Assembly (NCBI GenBank): GCA_013214355.1
Contig: JABSSL010000036.1
Span: 28,602-92,601, forward strand
Source of the DNA: Saprospiraceae bacterium
GTDB lineage: Bacteria > Bacteroidota > Bacteroidia > Chitinophagales > Saprospiraceae
Direction: 5' to 3'
Length of the DNA: 64,000 bases
Numbering within the stretch: the first letter of the stretch is position 1; every line of letters begins with the position of its first letter. Positions 18,441 to 26,072 of this stretch are shown here, one piece after another. The notes beneath the pieces were generated by a model. That model was not told the origin of the DNA, ran no database searches, and saw only the letters and a program-made list of their open reading frames with translations. A program made the position numbers and the translations under genes.

Positions 18441-18563
18441 ATGTGTAACACCCAAAAAGCTTTCTTCTCCGATGTTTTTGTGGTCGGTATTTTAGTTGAG
18501 CGCATTGCAAAAAATGGGAGTAGAACTTCCAGCAAGAATCTTGATCTAAAGCCACAAAGATGA
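18441..18563 (+). CDS. Possible 40-residue protein, or part of a small RNA
   Basis: The ATG at 18441 opens a 40-codon frame (starting MCNTQKAFFSDVFVVGILVE) that ends at TGA 18561-18563. It lies between a consensus promoter (18370-18399) and an intrinsic terminator (18621-18646), so the transcript should be about 240 nt. CTCCGAT (18467-18473) and ATCGGAG (18563-18569) are complementary and could close a long stem over the ORF, which would also suit a structured small RNA. I do not recognise the protein or an RNA family. Confidence 0.35.
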   Translation: MCNTQKAFFSDVFVVGILVERIAKNGSRTSSKNLDLKPQR

Positions 18564-18620
18564 TCGGAGCTGTTAAAATGTATTATTTCGAGCGAGTGTC
18601 AGTAAGTTGTTACTTCTTTA

Positions 18621-18646
18621 GGAGGGGTTCTCCCCTCCGATTTTTT
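18621..18646 (+). terminator. Rho-independent terminator of the small unit
   Basis: GGAGGGG (18621-18627) pairs with CCCCTCC (18632-18638) over a four-base loop; GATTTTTT follows. Confidence 0.88.
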
Positions 18647-18968
18647 CTCTGATGAAAAGAAAGTATTAGATAGTCGAATCATCCCTTGATTGCACACTGT
18701 TGAAAAAACGCCATCTCTAAATCCTAAGCAGTAGCTATATGAATCTCCGTTTCTAGCGGTTTGCACAATGCTAGATAGGTCTGATTTGTCTAATGCGAAG
18801 GAAAGTGAACTGTAGTTTAATTGAACCCATTCGTCTACAGAAAACTTGATTTGGAAAGTAATTTAGAATTCGAACGCATGGCAAAACCCTGAAAATACTG
18901 AATGGAAACCTTTTTGTTGTAAGCAATAATTTGGTTTTACGAAGAATGCGCTCCCTCTTGGAAACAGC
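18647..18968. other. Non-coding stretch before a third terminator
   Basis: About 320 bp without a convincing ORF on either strand. It ends in a strong terminator (18969-18996), so something may be transcribed here. The only promoter-like match I see is TAATTTG at 18928-18934, without a well-spaced upstream TTG. No known RNA family recognised. Confidence 0.4.
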
Positions 18969-18996
18969 AGGTTGGTCTTTAGGCCAACCTTTTTTT
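18969..18996 (+). terminator. Rho-independent terminator
   Basis: AGGTTGG (18969-18975) pairs with CCAACCT (18984-18990), followed by a run of T to 18996. It stands alone, 120 bp before the OmpA-like gene, and so must end a transcript starting upstream. Confidence 0.85.
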
Positions 18997-19115
18997 ATAG
19001 GCTAGATCTATGTACCTAAATCCTAACGTTACCTATCTCTAAAGTCTCGTCTAAATAGGTGTTGTACTACTTAAGTGCCAAGGATTCAATTATCTACCTA
19101 TAAAACTTGATTATT

Positions 19116-19796
19116 ATGAATTTTTCCATCCAAAACGTAGGTCGCTCGATAATGCTCGTCAGTGTTCTCCTTTTCACGGCCTGCAAGACTAATAAAACAA
19201 CCCAAGGAGCCATAATTGGAGGAGCTGCAGGGGGTGTACTGGGAGGTGTGATTGGGAAAAAGTCAGGAAATTCTGCTGCCGGGATTATCATCGGAGCAGC
19301 TATTGGGGGGACAGCGGGGGCTATCATTGGAAGATACATGGATAAGCAAGCACAAGAGATTGAAGAAGACCTTAAAAATGCCAAGGTCAAGAGAGTGGGA
19401 GAGGGGATATTGATCACTTTTGATGCAGGGCTCATGTTTGACGTAGATTCCTACCAATTGAAATCAGCCACGCGAAGAGAATTAGATGAACTTTCTGAGA
19501 TCCTCAATAAGTATGAGGATACCGATATTCTGGTGGAAGGTCATACGGATAGTAGTGGTGCAGAGGACTACAATCAGAAATTATCGGTGAGTCGAGCTAA
19601 ATCTGTATACCAGCAGCTGCAACGTAGAAATGTAACCGCTACTCGAGTAACTACCGTTGGCTATGGAGAGAACCAGCCGGTTGCGGATAATGGGAGTGTT
19701 TCTGGAAGGCAAAAGAATCGAAGGGTAGAAGTAGCAATTTACGCCAACAAGAAACTCAAAAGAGCCGCTAAGCGTGGGGATATTCCTATGGAGTAA
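19116..19796 (+). CDS. OmpA-family lipoprotein with glycine-zipper segment
   Basis: A 226-residue lipoprotein: the signal peptide ends in LLFTAC, giving a lipidated Cys23. Residues about 30-75 are a glycine-zipper stretch (GAIIGGAAGGVLGG, GIIIGAAIGGTAGAIIG), and residues about 105-215 are an OmpA_C peptidoglycan-binding domain with VEGHTDSSGAEDYNQKLSVSRA and GYGENQPVADN. It resembles the YiaD/OmpA lipoprotein group that ties the outer membrane to the cell wall. I chose the ATG at 19116; a TTG at 19107 is unlikely. The C-terminus is basic. Confidence 0.9.
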   Translation: MNFSIQNVGRSIMLVSVLLFTACKTNKTTQGAIIGGAAGGVLGGVIGKKSGNSAAGIIIGAAIGGTAGAIIGRYMDKQAQEIEEDLKNAKVKRVGEGILITFDAGLMFDVDSYQLKSATRRELDELSEILNKYEDTDILVEGHTDSSGAEDYNQKLSVSRAKSVYQQLQRRNVTATRVTTVGYGENQPVADNGSVSGRQKNRRVEVAIYANKKLKRAAKRGDIPME

Positions 19797-19823
19797 AAGA
19801 TAGGTGCTTACTTTCCGAAATAA

Positions 19824-19859
19824 AAAAATGGCTGATCACGAAAGTGACCAGCCATTTTT
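19824..19859. terminator. Bidirectional terminator
   Basis: AAAAATGGCTG (19824-19834) and CAGCCATTTTT (19849-19859) form an 11-bp stem with a further CAC-GAAA-GTG hairpin tip. The A and T runs flanking the stem serve the OmpA gene on + and the RRM gene on -, which converge here. Confidence 0.85.
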
Positions 19860-19877
19860 ATGCTATAAGTGAAGGGC

Positions 19878-20255
19878 CTACCAACGGTTTCCACCGCCGC
19901 CATAGCCGCCACCGCCGCCGTAGCCTCCACGGCCACCGCCGCCGCCGCCATTACCGCCGCGGCCACCGCCGCCGCCATAGCCGCCACGTCCACCGCCACG
20001 ACCACCGCGATTTTCACGGGGTTCTGCTTTCTTCACTACAATAGTTCTTCCGTCTAAATCTGAATCGTTTAATGCTTCGATAGCATTTCTTGCCTCATCG
20101 TCATTGTCCATTTCAACAAATCCAAATCCCTTGGATTTTCCGGTAAACTTGTCAAAAATAATTTTGGCTGAAGATACTTCACCAAATTCCTCGAAGGCTG
20201 CTCTAAGATCTTCTTCGTGTGTATCGAAGTTCAACTTAGCAACGAAAATGTTCAT
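19878..20255 (-). CDS. RNA-binding protein, RRM plus glycine-rich tail
   Basis: A 125-residue protein with one RRM (1-80): RNP2 is NIFVAKL at the start and RNP1 is KGFGFVEM near residue 43. The C-terminal 40 residues are Arg/Gly-rich (RGG type). This is the small cold-shock-type RNA-binding protein found in Bacteroidota and cyanobacteria, probably an RNA chaperone in the cytoplasm. The tail is encoded by a low-complexity GCC/CCG/CCA tract at 19890-20010, prone to slippage. Confidence 0.92.
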   Translation of the reverse strand: MNIFVAKLNFDTHEEDLRAAFEEFGEVSSAKIIFDKFTGKSKGFGFVEMDNDDEARNAIEALNDSDLDGRTIVVKKAEPRENRGGRGGGRGGYGGGGGRGGNGGGGGGRGGYGGGGGYGGGGNRW

Positions 20256-20637
20256 ACTACTAAAAAATTAAATTAAAAATATAAAACAGTTGAAATGTAA
20301 AGGCACAATTTACCTCTCTGTCCGGAACATAATCCAATAAAGGCTTATTTGACAGATCAATGGACAACAAATAAAACTAACGGGGAAATTTTAAATCAAT
20401 CGAAACTTAATAGAGAAGACGAGATAAAATCTACGGGTCAATTAAAAATATTGTCAGGCAAGTTTGCGTACTTATACACAATCACTATCCTTTCTAACGC
20501 CAAAGGTAATACAATTGTTGTGGTGAAAAGACTTTTTCACCAAGTAATTTCAAATTAGGGCGGGTCACATCGGCCCTAATTGCCTATCTCGATCTTGTTA
20601 CACCCCTCCTGCAAACAAGTTGTTAATGGGCTCTGAT
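20256..20637. other. Intergenic stretch with two hairpins
   Basis: No convincing gene. Two strong hairpins are present: TGGTGAAAA/TTTTCACCA (20521-20529 with 20534-20542, loop of four) and AATTAGGGC/GCCCTAATT (20553-20561 with 20573-20581). The second lies 57 bp beyond the M14 peptidase stop on the minus strand and could end that transcript, although the T tract is poor. The rest is A-rich leader sequence of the RRM gene. Confidence 0.4.
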
Positions 20638-23169
20638 TTAGTTGCCAACCAGGAACAAAGCATTACTAAATAAGAAGAGGCCATTATCCCAAAAGCCCCT
20701 AAACAAAGGGTTATCCACCATATAGGTGATATGTCCTGCTCCCTTAGACTCTACCGCAAAACTGATCGTTTCCTTGAGTTGTTCCAGCGCTTTTGACCCG
20801 ACAAAACCAACCGTCAGTGGATCTTTCCCAACGGTTCCAACATTATTTAAATTTTTTTGCAGGGGTAGGGCAATGGTATTGGTTTTTAGGGTAAAATATT
20901 GATCTCCAATTCCAAAAGCTAAAGGATGGGTTTTGTCCATCCGGAGCTGGAAAATGGCTCCCGGGAGGGAAGCACTGATTCTTCTCCTACTGGCTCCCAT
21001 ATACGGATCAAGCCGTCCTTCGAGTTGTTCTTCTTCTCCCTTTTGCTCCTGGGCCTGTTGTTCTTCCTCCGTCGCAAATCGCTCTAGGCGGTACCCCTCC
21101 TGATCCACAAAGGACCGGATGGCCCCTTCAATGGCTATCAAGTGCCCCCCTTGGCTGATCCACTGATCAAGCTGAGATTGTTCATCATCCGTTAGGTTAT
21201 AGTTGCCACTTGGCAGGATCAGTGTATGATAATCATCCAAGGAAATGCTGCTTAGACTATTGCGGTAATAGACATCTACCGGATATTCTAGGACTTGTTC
21301 GAAGTAATGCCAAACGACTCCAAAACTATAAGGAGAAACACCTTCATCAGATAATACAGCAACCTTATGGGATTGAATAAGTCGCATCGCATCAGATCCA
21401 AGGTCAGGTCCACGATCAGAAAATCCCGTTTCTATCCCCGTAATCTCCTTATTGAGTTTGAGTGCTGCGCTGGCCAGCACTTGATCAAATGTAGAATTTT
21501 TGCGATTATCGGCTCGTGTAATCACTAGGGTTCCAGCTTCGTACGATTCTTTTTCGATCGTAAAGGGAAGGCTGGCAAAGCGGACTTTGACGCCCTTTTT
21601 CAATAGTTCAGCTAAGAATTTCACATCTTCCACTGATTCCCACCTGGCCAAATAGGCATACTTGGAAGTAGGATTTTCAGCCTCGATCGCATTGGGGAAA
21701 GTATATCCAGGAATGACATCCATACCTTGTGTCGTAGCATAGGCTTCCAAGCCGTAGGCGTAAGGTAAGGACCACGCGGTGACATCATAAGTCAAGGAAT
21801 CTTCTACTCTTACCTCTGGATCAAAAAGGACTTGGGTTAACACCGATAGCGGCTGGTAAGCACTGATGATCAAATCTTCGGCCCCGATGCTAATGCCTTT
21901 AGTTTTGCCCGTTCGGTAATCGAATGCTCTCGTGCCACTGGTGGTTTCGGTCCGACCATATTCAATTCCATTTTTATCTAGTAATTGAGTCAATCGTTTC
22001 AATTTACCAGCGGGATTGGAGCTCTTGATGATGTAGCTCTTGTATTTACCCTTAGGGTTGGCTCGAGCGTCTTGAAAGAATTTTGTGAAATTTTGGGAGA
22101 GACGAGCCTGTTCTCTGGACCCAACCTCAACGGTAGAGAGAGAGGTGGTAATATGATGATCGATTCTATCTTTAAGGGTTAAGGTATCGCCATTGTTGCG
22201 AATGATGGCTTTACCAGCTCTACCACTTCCTCCCTGCTCATAAGTCATACCAATAGCACCGGTGAAGATGGGGTAGGTATCACCATAGCTGGGATAGAGG
22301 AGGTCAAATACTTCCTTGGTGAAGTATAGCCAACCTTCTTTGTCGAAGTATTTGGCGTGATTTTTACCTATTTCGACCTGAAATTTGCTTTGCCAATCTG
22401 TGATATATTCATGATAAGGGCGCGCGGCTGGCGCAAAATAGTAAGGATCATTATAGAACTGTTCGTGTAAGTCCGCATGAATCTGTGGGTACCACTGTCG
22501 ATACAGCTTCATACGTTGCTGAGATTCGATTTGTGTTTGCCAGGCCCAGTCTCGGTTGAGATCATAGAGGTAGTGGTTGACACGTCCTCCTGGCCAGGGC
22601 TCATCATGCTCCCTTACGTTAGGGTTCGGATTAGTGATCTTGTTGGTGTTGCGCCGGTACCAGTCAATATAACGGGAATTACCATCGGGATTGAGAACTG
22701 GGTCCAAAATGACGAGGGTATTCTCTAACCAGCCTTTAGTTTCCGGCTTGTCCGGTCTGCTCAGTTCGTAAACCACACCCATGGAGCTTTCGTTACCTGC
22801 TGTTTCATTTCCATGCACACTGTAACTCATCCAAACAATACTGATATTGAGATCGGGATCAACTTTCCCTTCCAATAATCCCGCTTTCCGAAGATTATTT
22901 TTTCTGATGTCTTCTAGACGGTTGAGGTTCTCTGGAGTGGATATGAACGCCACCATCAAGGGGCGGTCTTCATTGGTGTAACCATATCGCTGCAGTTGCA
23001 CCCGATCGCTGTTATCAGCGACGTGTTCAAAATAATCAACCAGAAGATGATGAGGTGTAAAATTCTCTCCTAATGAATGAGGGAGGAAGTCATCTGGAGA
23101 TTGTAGCTGTGCAGTGAGATGTAGGCCATTTGCGAGTAAGCAAATGCCTAAGCAGAGTTTTTTCAACAT
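20638..23169 (-). CDS. M14-family zinc carboxypeptidase
   Basis: An 843-residue secreted peptidase. The signal peptide (1-20, MLKKLCLGIC to LHLTA) sets the start at 23169; an upstream ATG at 23211 would put a non-signal leader in front. The first two zinc ligands are H119 and E122 in SVHGNETAGNES; a further DLHEQFYNDPYYFAP carries the third-ligand histidine region, and YDLNRDWAWQTQ contains the substrate-binding Asn-Arg pair. The C-terminal half (about 600-843) contains a GATase1-like segment (YHTLILPSGNYNLTDDEQSQLDQWI). Such large M14 proteins are common in Bacteroidota and probably act in the periplasm on peptides. It is transcribed alone. Confidence 0.9.
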   Translation of the reverse strand: MLKKLCLGICLLANGLHLTAQLQSPDDFLPHSLGENFTPHHLLVDYFEHVADNSDRVQLQRYGYTNEDRPLMVAFISTPENLNRLEDIRKNNLRKAGLLEGKVDPDLNISIVWMSYSVHGNETAGNESSMGVVYELSRPDKPETKGWLENTLVILDPVLNPDGNSRYIDWYRRNTNKITNPNPNVREHDEPWPGGRVNHYLYDLNRDWAWQTQIESQQRMKLYRQWYPQIHADLHEQFYNDPYYFAPAARPYHEYITDWQSKFQVEIGKNHAKYFDKEGWLYFTKEVFDLLYPSYGDTYPIFTGAIGMTYEQGGSGRAGKAIIRNNGDTLTLKDRIDHHITTSLSTVEVGSREQARLSQNFTKFFQDARANPKGKYKSYIIKSSNPAGKLKRLTQLLDKNGIEYGRTETTSGTRAFDYRTGKTKGISIGAEDLIISAYQPLSVLTQVLFDPEVRVEDSLTYDVTAWSLPYAYGLEAYATTQGMDVIPGYTFPNAIEAENPTSKYAYLARWESVEDVKFLAELLKKGVKVRFASLPFTIEKESYEAGTLVITRADNRKNSTFDQVLASAALKLNKEITGIETGFSDRGPDLGSDAMRLIQSHKVAVLSDEGVSPYSFGVVWHYFEQVLEYPVDVYYRNSLSSISLDDYHTLILPSGNYNLTDDEQSQLDQWISQGGHLIAIEGAIRSFVDQEGYRLERFATEEEQQAQEQKGEEEQLEGRLDPYMGASRRRISASLPGAIFQLRMDKTHPLAFGIGDQYFTLKTNTIALPLQKNLNNVGTVGKDPLTVGFVGSKALEQLKETISFAVESKGAGHITYMVDNPLFRGFWDNGLFLFSNALFLVGN

Positions 23170-23374
23170 TACTATTGGCGTTTTTTCTGAATTAATACAG
23201 AAAACCCACAATAATAATGAGTAATTACCTGAAAATAAAAAGGGTGGAAGCTAAAGTTATCAGCACGAATTATTAAGCCAAGAATTAGCACGATTTTTCC
23301 CTCAACGGCCAAATCGGGGGAGGCGTATCCTTGGGTATAAGCTCACTGGCTATACCGATATTGATGCCTGGGGA

Positions 23375-24331
23375 CTAATACACCTTTTCCACAATCTGTC
23401 TGATGGTGTCTGAATCGCCCATGGTGTAATAATGTAGACAAGGAGCACCCGCTTCTTTCAATTCCTTCGATTGCTGAGCACACCACTCAATTCCAGCCTG
23501 CCGACGACCTTCTGCATTTTTGGCTTTCGTGACAGCATCTACCAGCTCATCCGGTAAATCCACATGGAAAAGACGAGGGAGGGAATTGAGTTGATAGAGT
23601 TTAGTCACGGGTTTTAAGCCTGGTACGATGGGAACATTGATGCCTACTTCACGGCATTGTTTGACATATTCGAAGTACTTCTTATTGTCAAAAAACATCT
23701 GGGTAACGATATAATTGGCTCCCGCGTCGATCTTGGCTTTGGTATACTGCAAGTCTAAACCCATATTTGGAGCCTCGAAATGCTTTTCTGGATAACCTGC
23801 AATGCCAATACAAAAGTCCGTCTTTTCACCGTTTTCGATATTGGTATCTAAGTATTTCCCCCTATTCATGCCGTCGATCTGCTTGACCAGATCTAATGCG
23901 TAGGCATGTCCCCCTGCTTCAGGAATGAATTTACCTTCAAATTTCCGGGCGTCTCCTCTCAGTGCCAAGACATTCTTAATATTCAAGAAGTTCAAATCAA
24001 TCAAGGCATTCTCCGTATCTTCTTCTGTAAACCCTCCGCAGATTAGATGCGGTACGGCATCGACTCCATAGCGGTGCATAATGGAGGCACAAATCCCAAC
24101 AGTTCCTGGGCGTTTACGAATGGAGGTTTTCTCGTAATATCCGCTATCTCGCTTTTTATAGAGAAATTCTTCCCGATGATAGGTCACGTCAATGAAGGGG
24201 GGCTTGAATTCCATCAGGGGATCCAAGGTATCGAAAATGGCCTTCATGCTTCCGCCTTTGAGTGGAGGAAGTACTTCAAATGAGATCAAAGTCTGACCAG
24301 CTGCTTTCTCAAAATATTCTGTGACCTTCAT
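23375..24331 (-). CDS. metF: Methylenetetrahydrofolate reductase
   Basis: A 318-residue FAD-dependent enzyme that reduces 5,10-methylene-THF to 5-methyl-THF for methionine synthesis. Family signatures include SFEVLPPLKGGSM at the N-terminus, VDVTYHREE, HLICGGFTEEDTENAL, VLALRGDARK, IGIAGYPEKHFEAP, YIVTQMFFDN and VPGLKPVTK. Length is normal for the bacterial form. It is a single-gene unit, divergent from the TetR gene at 24589. The leader on the minus strand (24332-24430) can form two clear hairpins listed separately. Confidence 0.96.
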   Translation of the reverse strand: MKVTEYFEKAAGQTLISFEVLPPLKGGSMKAIFDTLDPLMEFKPPFIDVTYHREEFLYKKRDSGYYEKTSIRKRPGTVGICASIMHRYGVDAVPHLICGGFTEEDTENALIDLNFLNIKNVLALRGDARKFEGKFIPEAGGHAYALDLVKQIDGMNRGKYLDTNIENGEKTDFCIGIAGYPEKHFEAPNMGLDLQYTKAKIDAGANYIVTQMFFDNKKYFEYVKQCREVGINVPIVPGLKPVTKLYQLNSLPRLFHVDLPDELVDAVTKAKNAEGRRQAGIEWCAQQSKELKEAGAPCLHYYTMGDSDTIRQIVEKVY

Positions 24332-24337
24332 ATGAGA

Positions 24338-24415
24338 TTTGGGCTTTTGCCGGCAAAGCTAAGTAATAGCCCAAACTTTTTCAGCCCCCTCTACAAAAAA
24401 TGACCCAGGGCTGAA
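24338..24415 (-). promoter_or_regulatory. Structured leader of metF
   Basis: Directly upstream of the metF ATG, TTTGGGC (24338-24344) pairs with GCCCAAA (24369-24375) and encloses the palindrome TTTGCCGGCAAA (24346-24357). Further upstream TTCAGCCC (24380-24387) pairs with GGGCTGAA (24408-24415). Two nested or alternative hairpins in front of a methionine-pathway gene suggest cis-regulation. I could not match it to a known SAM or cobalamin riboswitch. Confidence 0.35.
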
Positions 24416-24561
24416 TCTCTAGGCCTATACTCTCCCTTGCTAATTGTCATTGATCAGTATGATTATTACCGCTCCCATAGCTGTAGTTTGATCCCTATCT
24501 TCTCGCTGTTCGTCGGATTTCTCTGCGCTACTATTGCGTTGTATCAAGAAATAGTATAATT

Positions 24562-24581
24562 TTGATTGAACGTTCATTCAA
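24562..24581. promoter_or_regulatory. TetR-type operator
   Basis: TTGATTGAACGTTCATTCAA is a 20-bp palindrome with one mismatched pair, centred on TGAACGTTCA, and lies 7 bp before the TetR ATG. It has the form of autoregulatory operators of TetR/AcrR proteins. Confidence 0.7.
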
Positions 24582-24588
24582 TAAAAAA

Positions 24589-25167
24589 ATGTCGCCAAGA
24601 TCTAAAGAACAAAATGAGGTTATTAGACAGCAGAGCATGACTTCCATCAAGGAGGCTGCCTTGGAGATGTTTGCCAAATATGGGTATCACAGCACTAAGA
24701 TCTCACAGATAGCGAAGGAAGCGGGGATCTCCAACGGGCTGCTGTACAACTACTTTGGGGGAAAAGAGGAGTTGTTACGAGCCATCGTTAAAGATGCGAT
24801 GGATCAGAATGATGCAGGCTGGCTAATGGCCCTGCAATCGGATGTGCCTCCCAAGGAGAAAATCACCCTGGCGGTAGAAGCTACTTTCGAAAATATCAAA
24901 TCAAACGTGCATTACTGGAAGTTGCTCTCCGCACTTGCTTTTCAACCAGATGTGCAGAAGAGTATGGAAGACTTAGTCATGGCAAAGAAGGAGCTGTACA
25001 TCAATTTACTGATTGAGCTTTTTCAGGAAATGGGTTACGCTGAGCCAGAGCGGGAAGTTTTCTACTTCGGTGCTATTCTCGACGGTATCTTTTTACACTA
25101 TATGAATATGCAGGATGCTTATCCCTTAGATATGATGAAAGACATGGTTCTTCAACGATATCGCTGA
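24589..25167 (+). CDS. TetR/AcrR-family transcriptional regulator
   Basis: A 192-residue repressor. The N-terminal HTH (about 15-60) reads ALEMFAKYGYHSTKISQIAKEAGISNGLLYNYFGGKEELL, the classic TetR_N pattern split over two helices; the C-terminal two thirds is the ligand-binding, dimerising part, without a recognisable subfamily. The ATG at 24589 was preferred to an upstream TTG (24562), which lies inside the operator. The operator predicts autoregulation. The gene precedes, in the same direction, the LolA-like/ABC/barrel genes (25308-30511), its likely targets. Confidence 0.9.
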   Translation: MSPRSKEQNEVIRQQSMTSIKEAALEMFAKYGYHSTKISQIAKEAGISNGLLYNYFGGKEELLRAIVKDAMDQNDAGWLMALQSDVPPKEKITLAVEATFENIKSNVHYWKLLSALAFQPDVQKSMEDLVMAKKELYINLLIELFQEMGYAEPEREVFYFGAILDGIFLHYMNMQDAYPLDMMKDMVLQRYR

Positions 25168-25199
25168 TAGGCTGATTTTAATAACATAACTCCTTTTTA

Positions 25200-25293
25200 G
25201 ACAGAGCTCGTGGACAGTCATAAAACAAGCTGAACAGGAAGCCTTGAATTTCACTTTTGAGTGGCTCGAAACACGAGATTAGTTTAAGAACCA
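25200..25293. repeat. Dispersed intergenic repeat, family 1, copy 1
   Basis: Related to 59153-59268. The left ends share GACAnAnCTnGTGnACA then TCATAAA, and the right ends match at 37 of 45 positions (25249-25293 against 59224-59268, ending in AAGAACCA). The inner arms CTCGTG and CACGAG are complementary, so each copy can fold as a hairpin. It lies between the TetR gene and the LolA-like gene, 14 bp before the latter's start. Confidence 0.6.
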
Positions 25294-25307
25294 CATAATT
25301 ATAACAA

Positions 25308-26072
25308 ATGAGAAACATGAAGCGGCTGAGTTGGGCTTTATTGGCCATTTGGACCCTTACTGCTCATCCAGCTTTTGCTCAGGCACAGGATGCCTTGAGT
25401 ATCATTAAGAAAGCAGACGAAAAGTTAAGAGGCGAAACGAGCAATGGCACCATGAAAATGACTATTGTCAGGCCCAGCTGGTCTAGAGAAATCACCATGA
25501 AATCCTGGTCTAAAGGCACGGATTACAGTCTAATTCTGATTACTAGCCCTGCTCGTGACAAAGGCGCCGCCTTTTTGAAAAGAGAAAAAGAGATTTGGAA
25601 CTGGCAACCCACCATCGATCGAACGATCAAATTACCACCCTCCATGATGATGCAATCTTGGATGGGTTCAGATTTCACCAATGATGATCTAGTAAGGGAA
25701 TCCTCCATTGTGCGGGATTATACACATAAGCTATTGGGGACAGAAACGGTCAATGGATATGACTGTCATAAGATCGAGTTGACGCCCAAAGAAGATGCCC
25801 CAGTGGTATGGGGAAAGGTCTTGGTATGGATTGATCAGAAGGAGTACATGCAGATGAAGACGGAGTTCTATGATGAAGACGATTATTTAGTCAATACGAT
25901 GCTAGGTAAATCGGTGAAGCAGTTGGATGGTAAGACACTCCCATCGATTATGGAAGTGATTCCTGCGGAGGAGGACGGACATAAAACCATTATCGAGTAT
26001 ATCGATCTAGCCTTTGACAAACCCATCAAAGAGAGCTTCTTCTCTATTCAAAATATGAAACGAGTCCGATAA
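25308..26072 (+). CDS. LolA-like outer-membrane lipoprotein-sorting protein
   Basis: A 254-residue periplasmic protein. The signal peptide ends near PAFAQA (about 25). The rest matches the LolA-like family that accompanies envelope transporters: DALSIIKKADEKLRGETSNGTMKMTI at the start, KGAAFLKREKEIWNWQP, SMMMQSWMGSDFTNDDLV, and a C-terminal YIDLAFDKPIKESFFS. Such proteins have a half-barrel fold that carries a lipid or lipid-linked cargo across the periplasm. The stop overlaps the next start by one base (TAATG), so it is translated together with the permease. Confidence 0.88.
   Translation: MRNMKRLSWALLAIWTLTAHPAFAQAQDALSIIKKADEKLRGETSNGTMKMTIVRPSWSREITMKSWSKGTDYSLILITSPARDKGAAFLKREKEIWNWQPTIDRTIKLPPSMMMQSWMGSDFTNDDLVRESSIVRDYTHKLLGTETVNGYDCHKIELTPKEDAPVVWGKVLVWIDQKEYMQMKTEFYDEDDYLVNTMLGKSVKQLDGKTLPSIMEVIPAEEDGHKTIIEYIDLAFDKPIKESFFSIQNMKRVR

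Noticed and set aside
19890..20010. GCC/CCG-rich tract that looked like a CRISPR or tandem repeat
   Set aside because: It encodes the Gly/Arg-rich tail of the RRM protein; units are irregular and without spacers.
20349..20558. 69-codon frame in the gap between the RRM and M14 genes
   Set aside because: No ATG start (TTG), no promoter match, no family resemblance, and it runs through a hairpin.
24338..24415. SAM-II or cobalamin riboswitch before metF
   Set aside because: Hairpins are present, but I cannot find the conserved core bases of either class.
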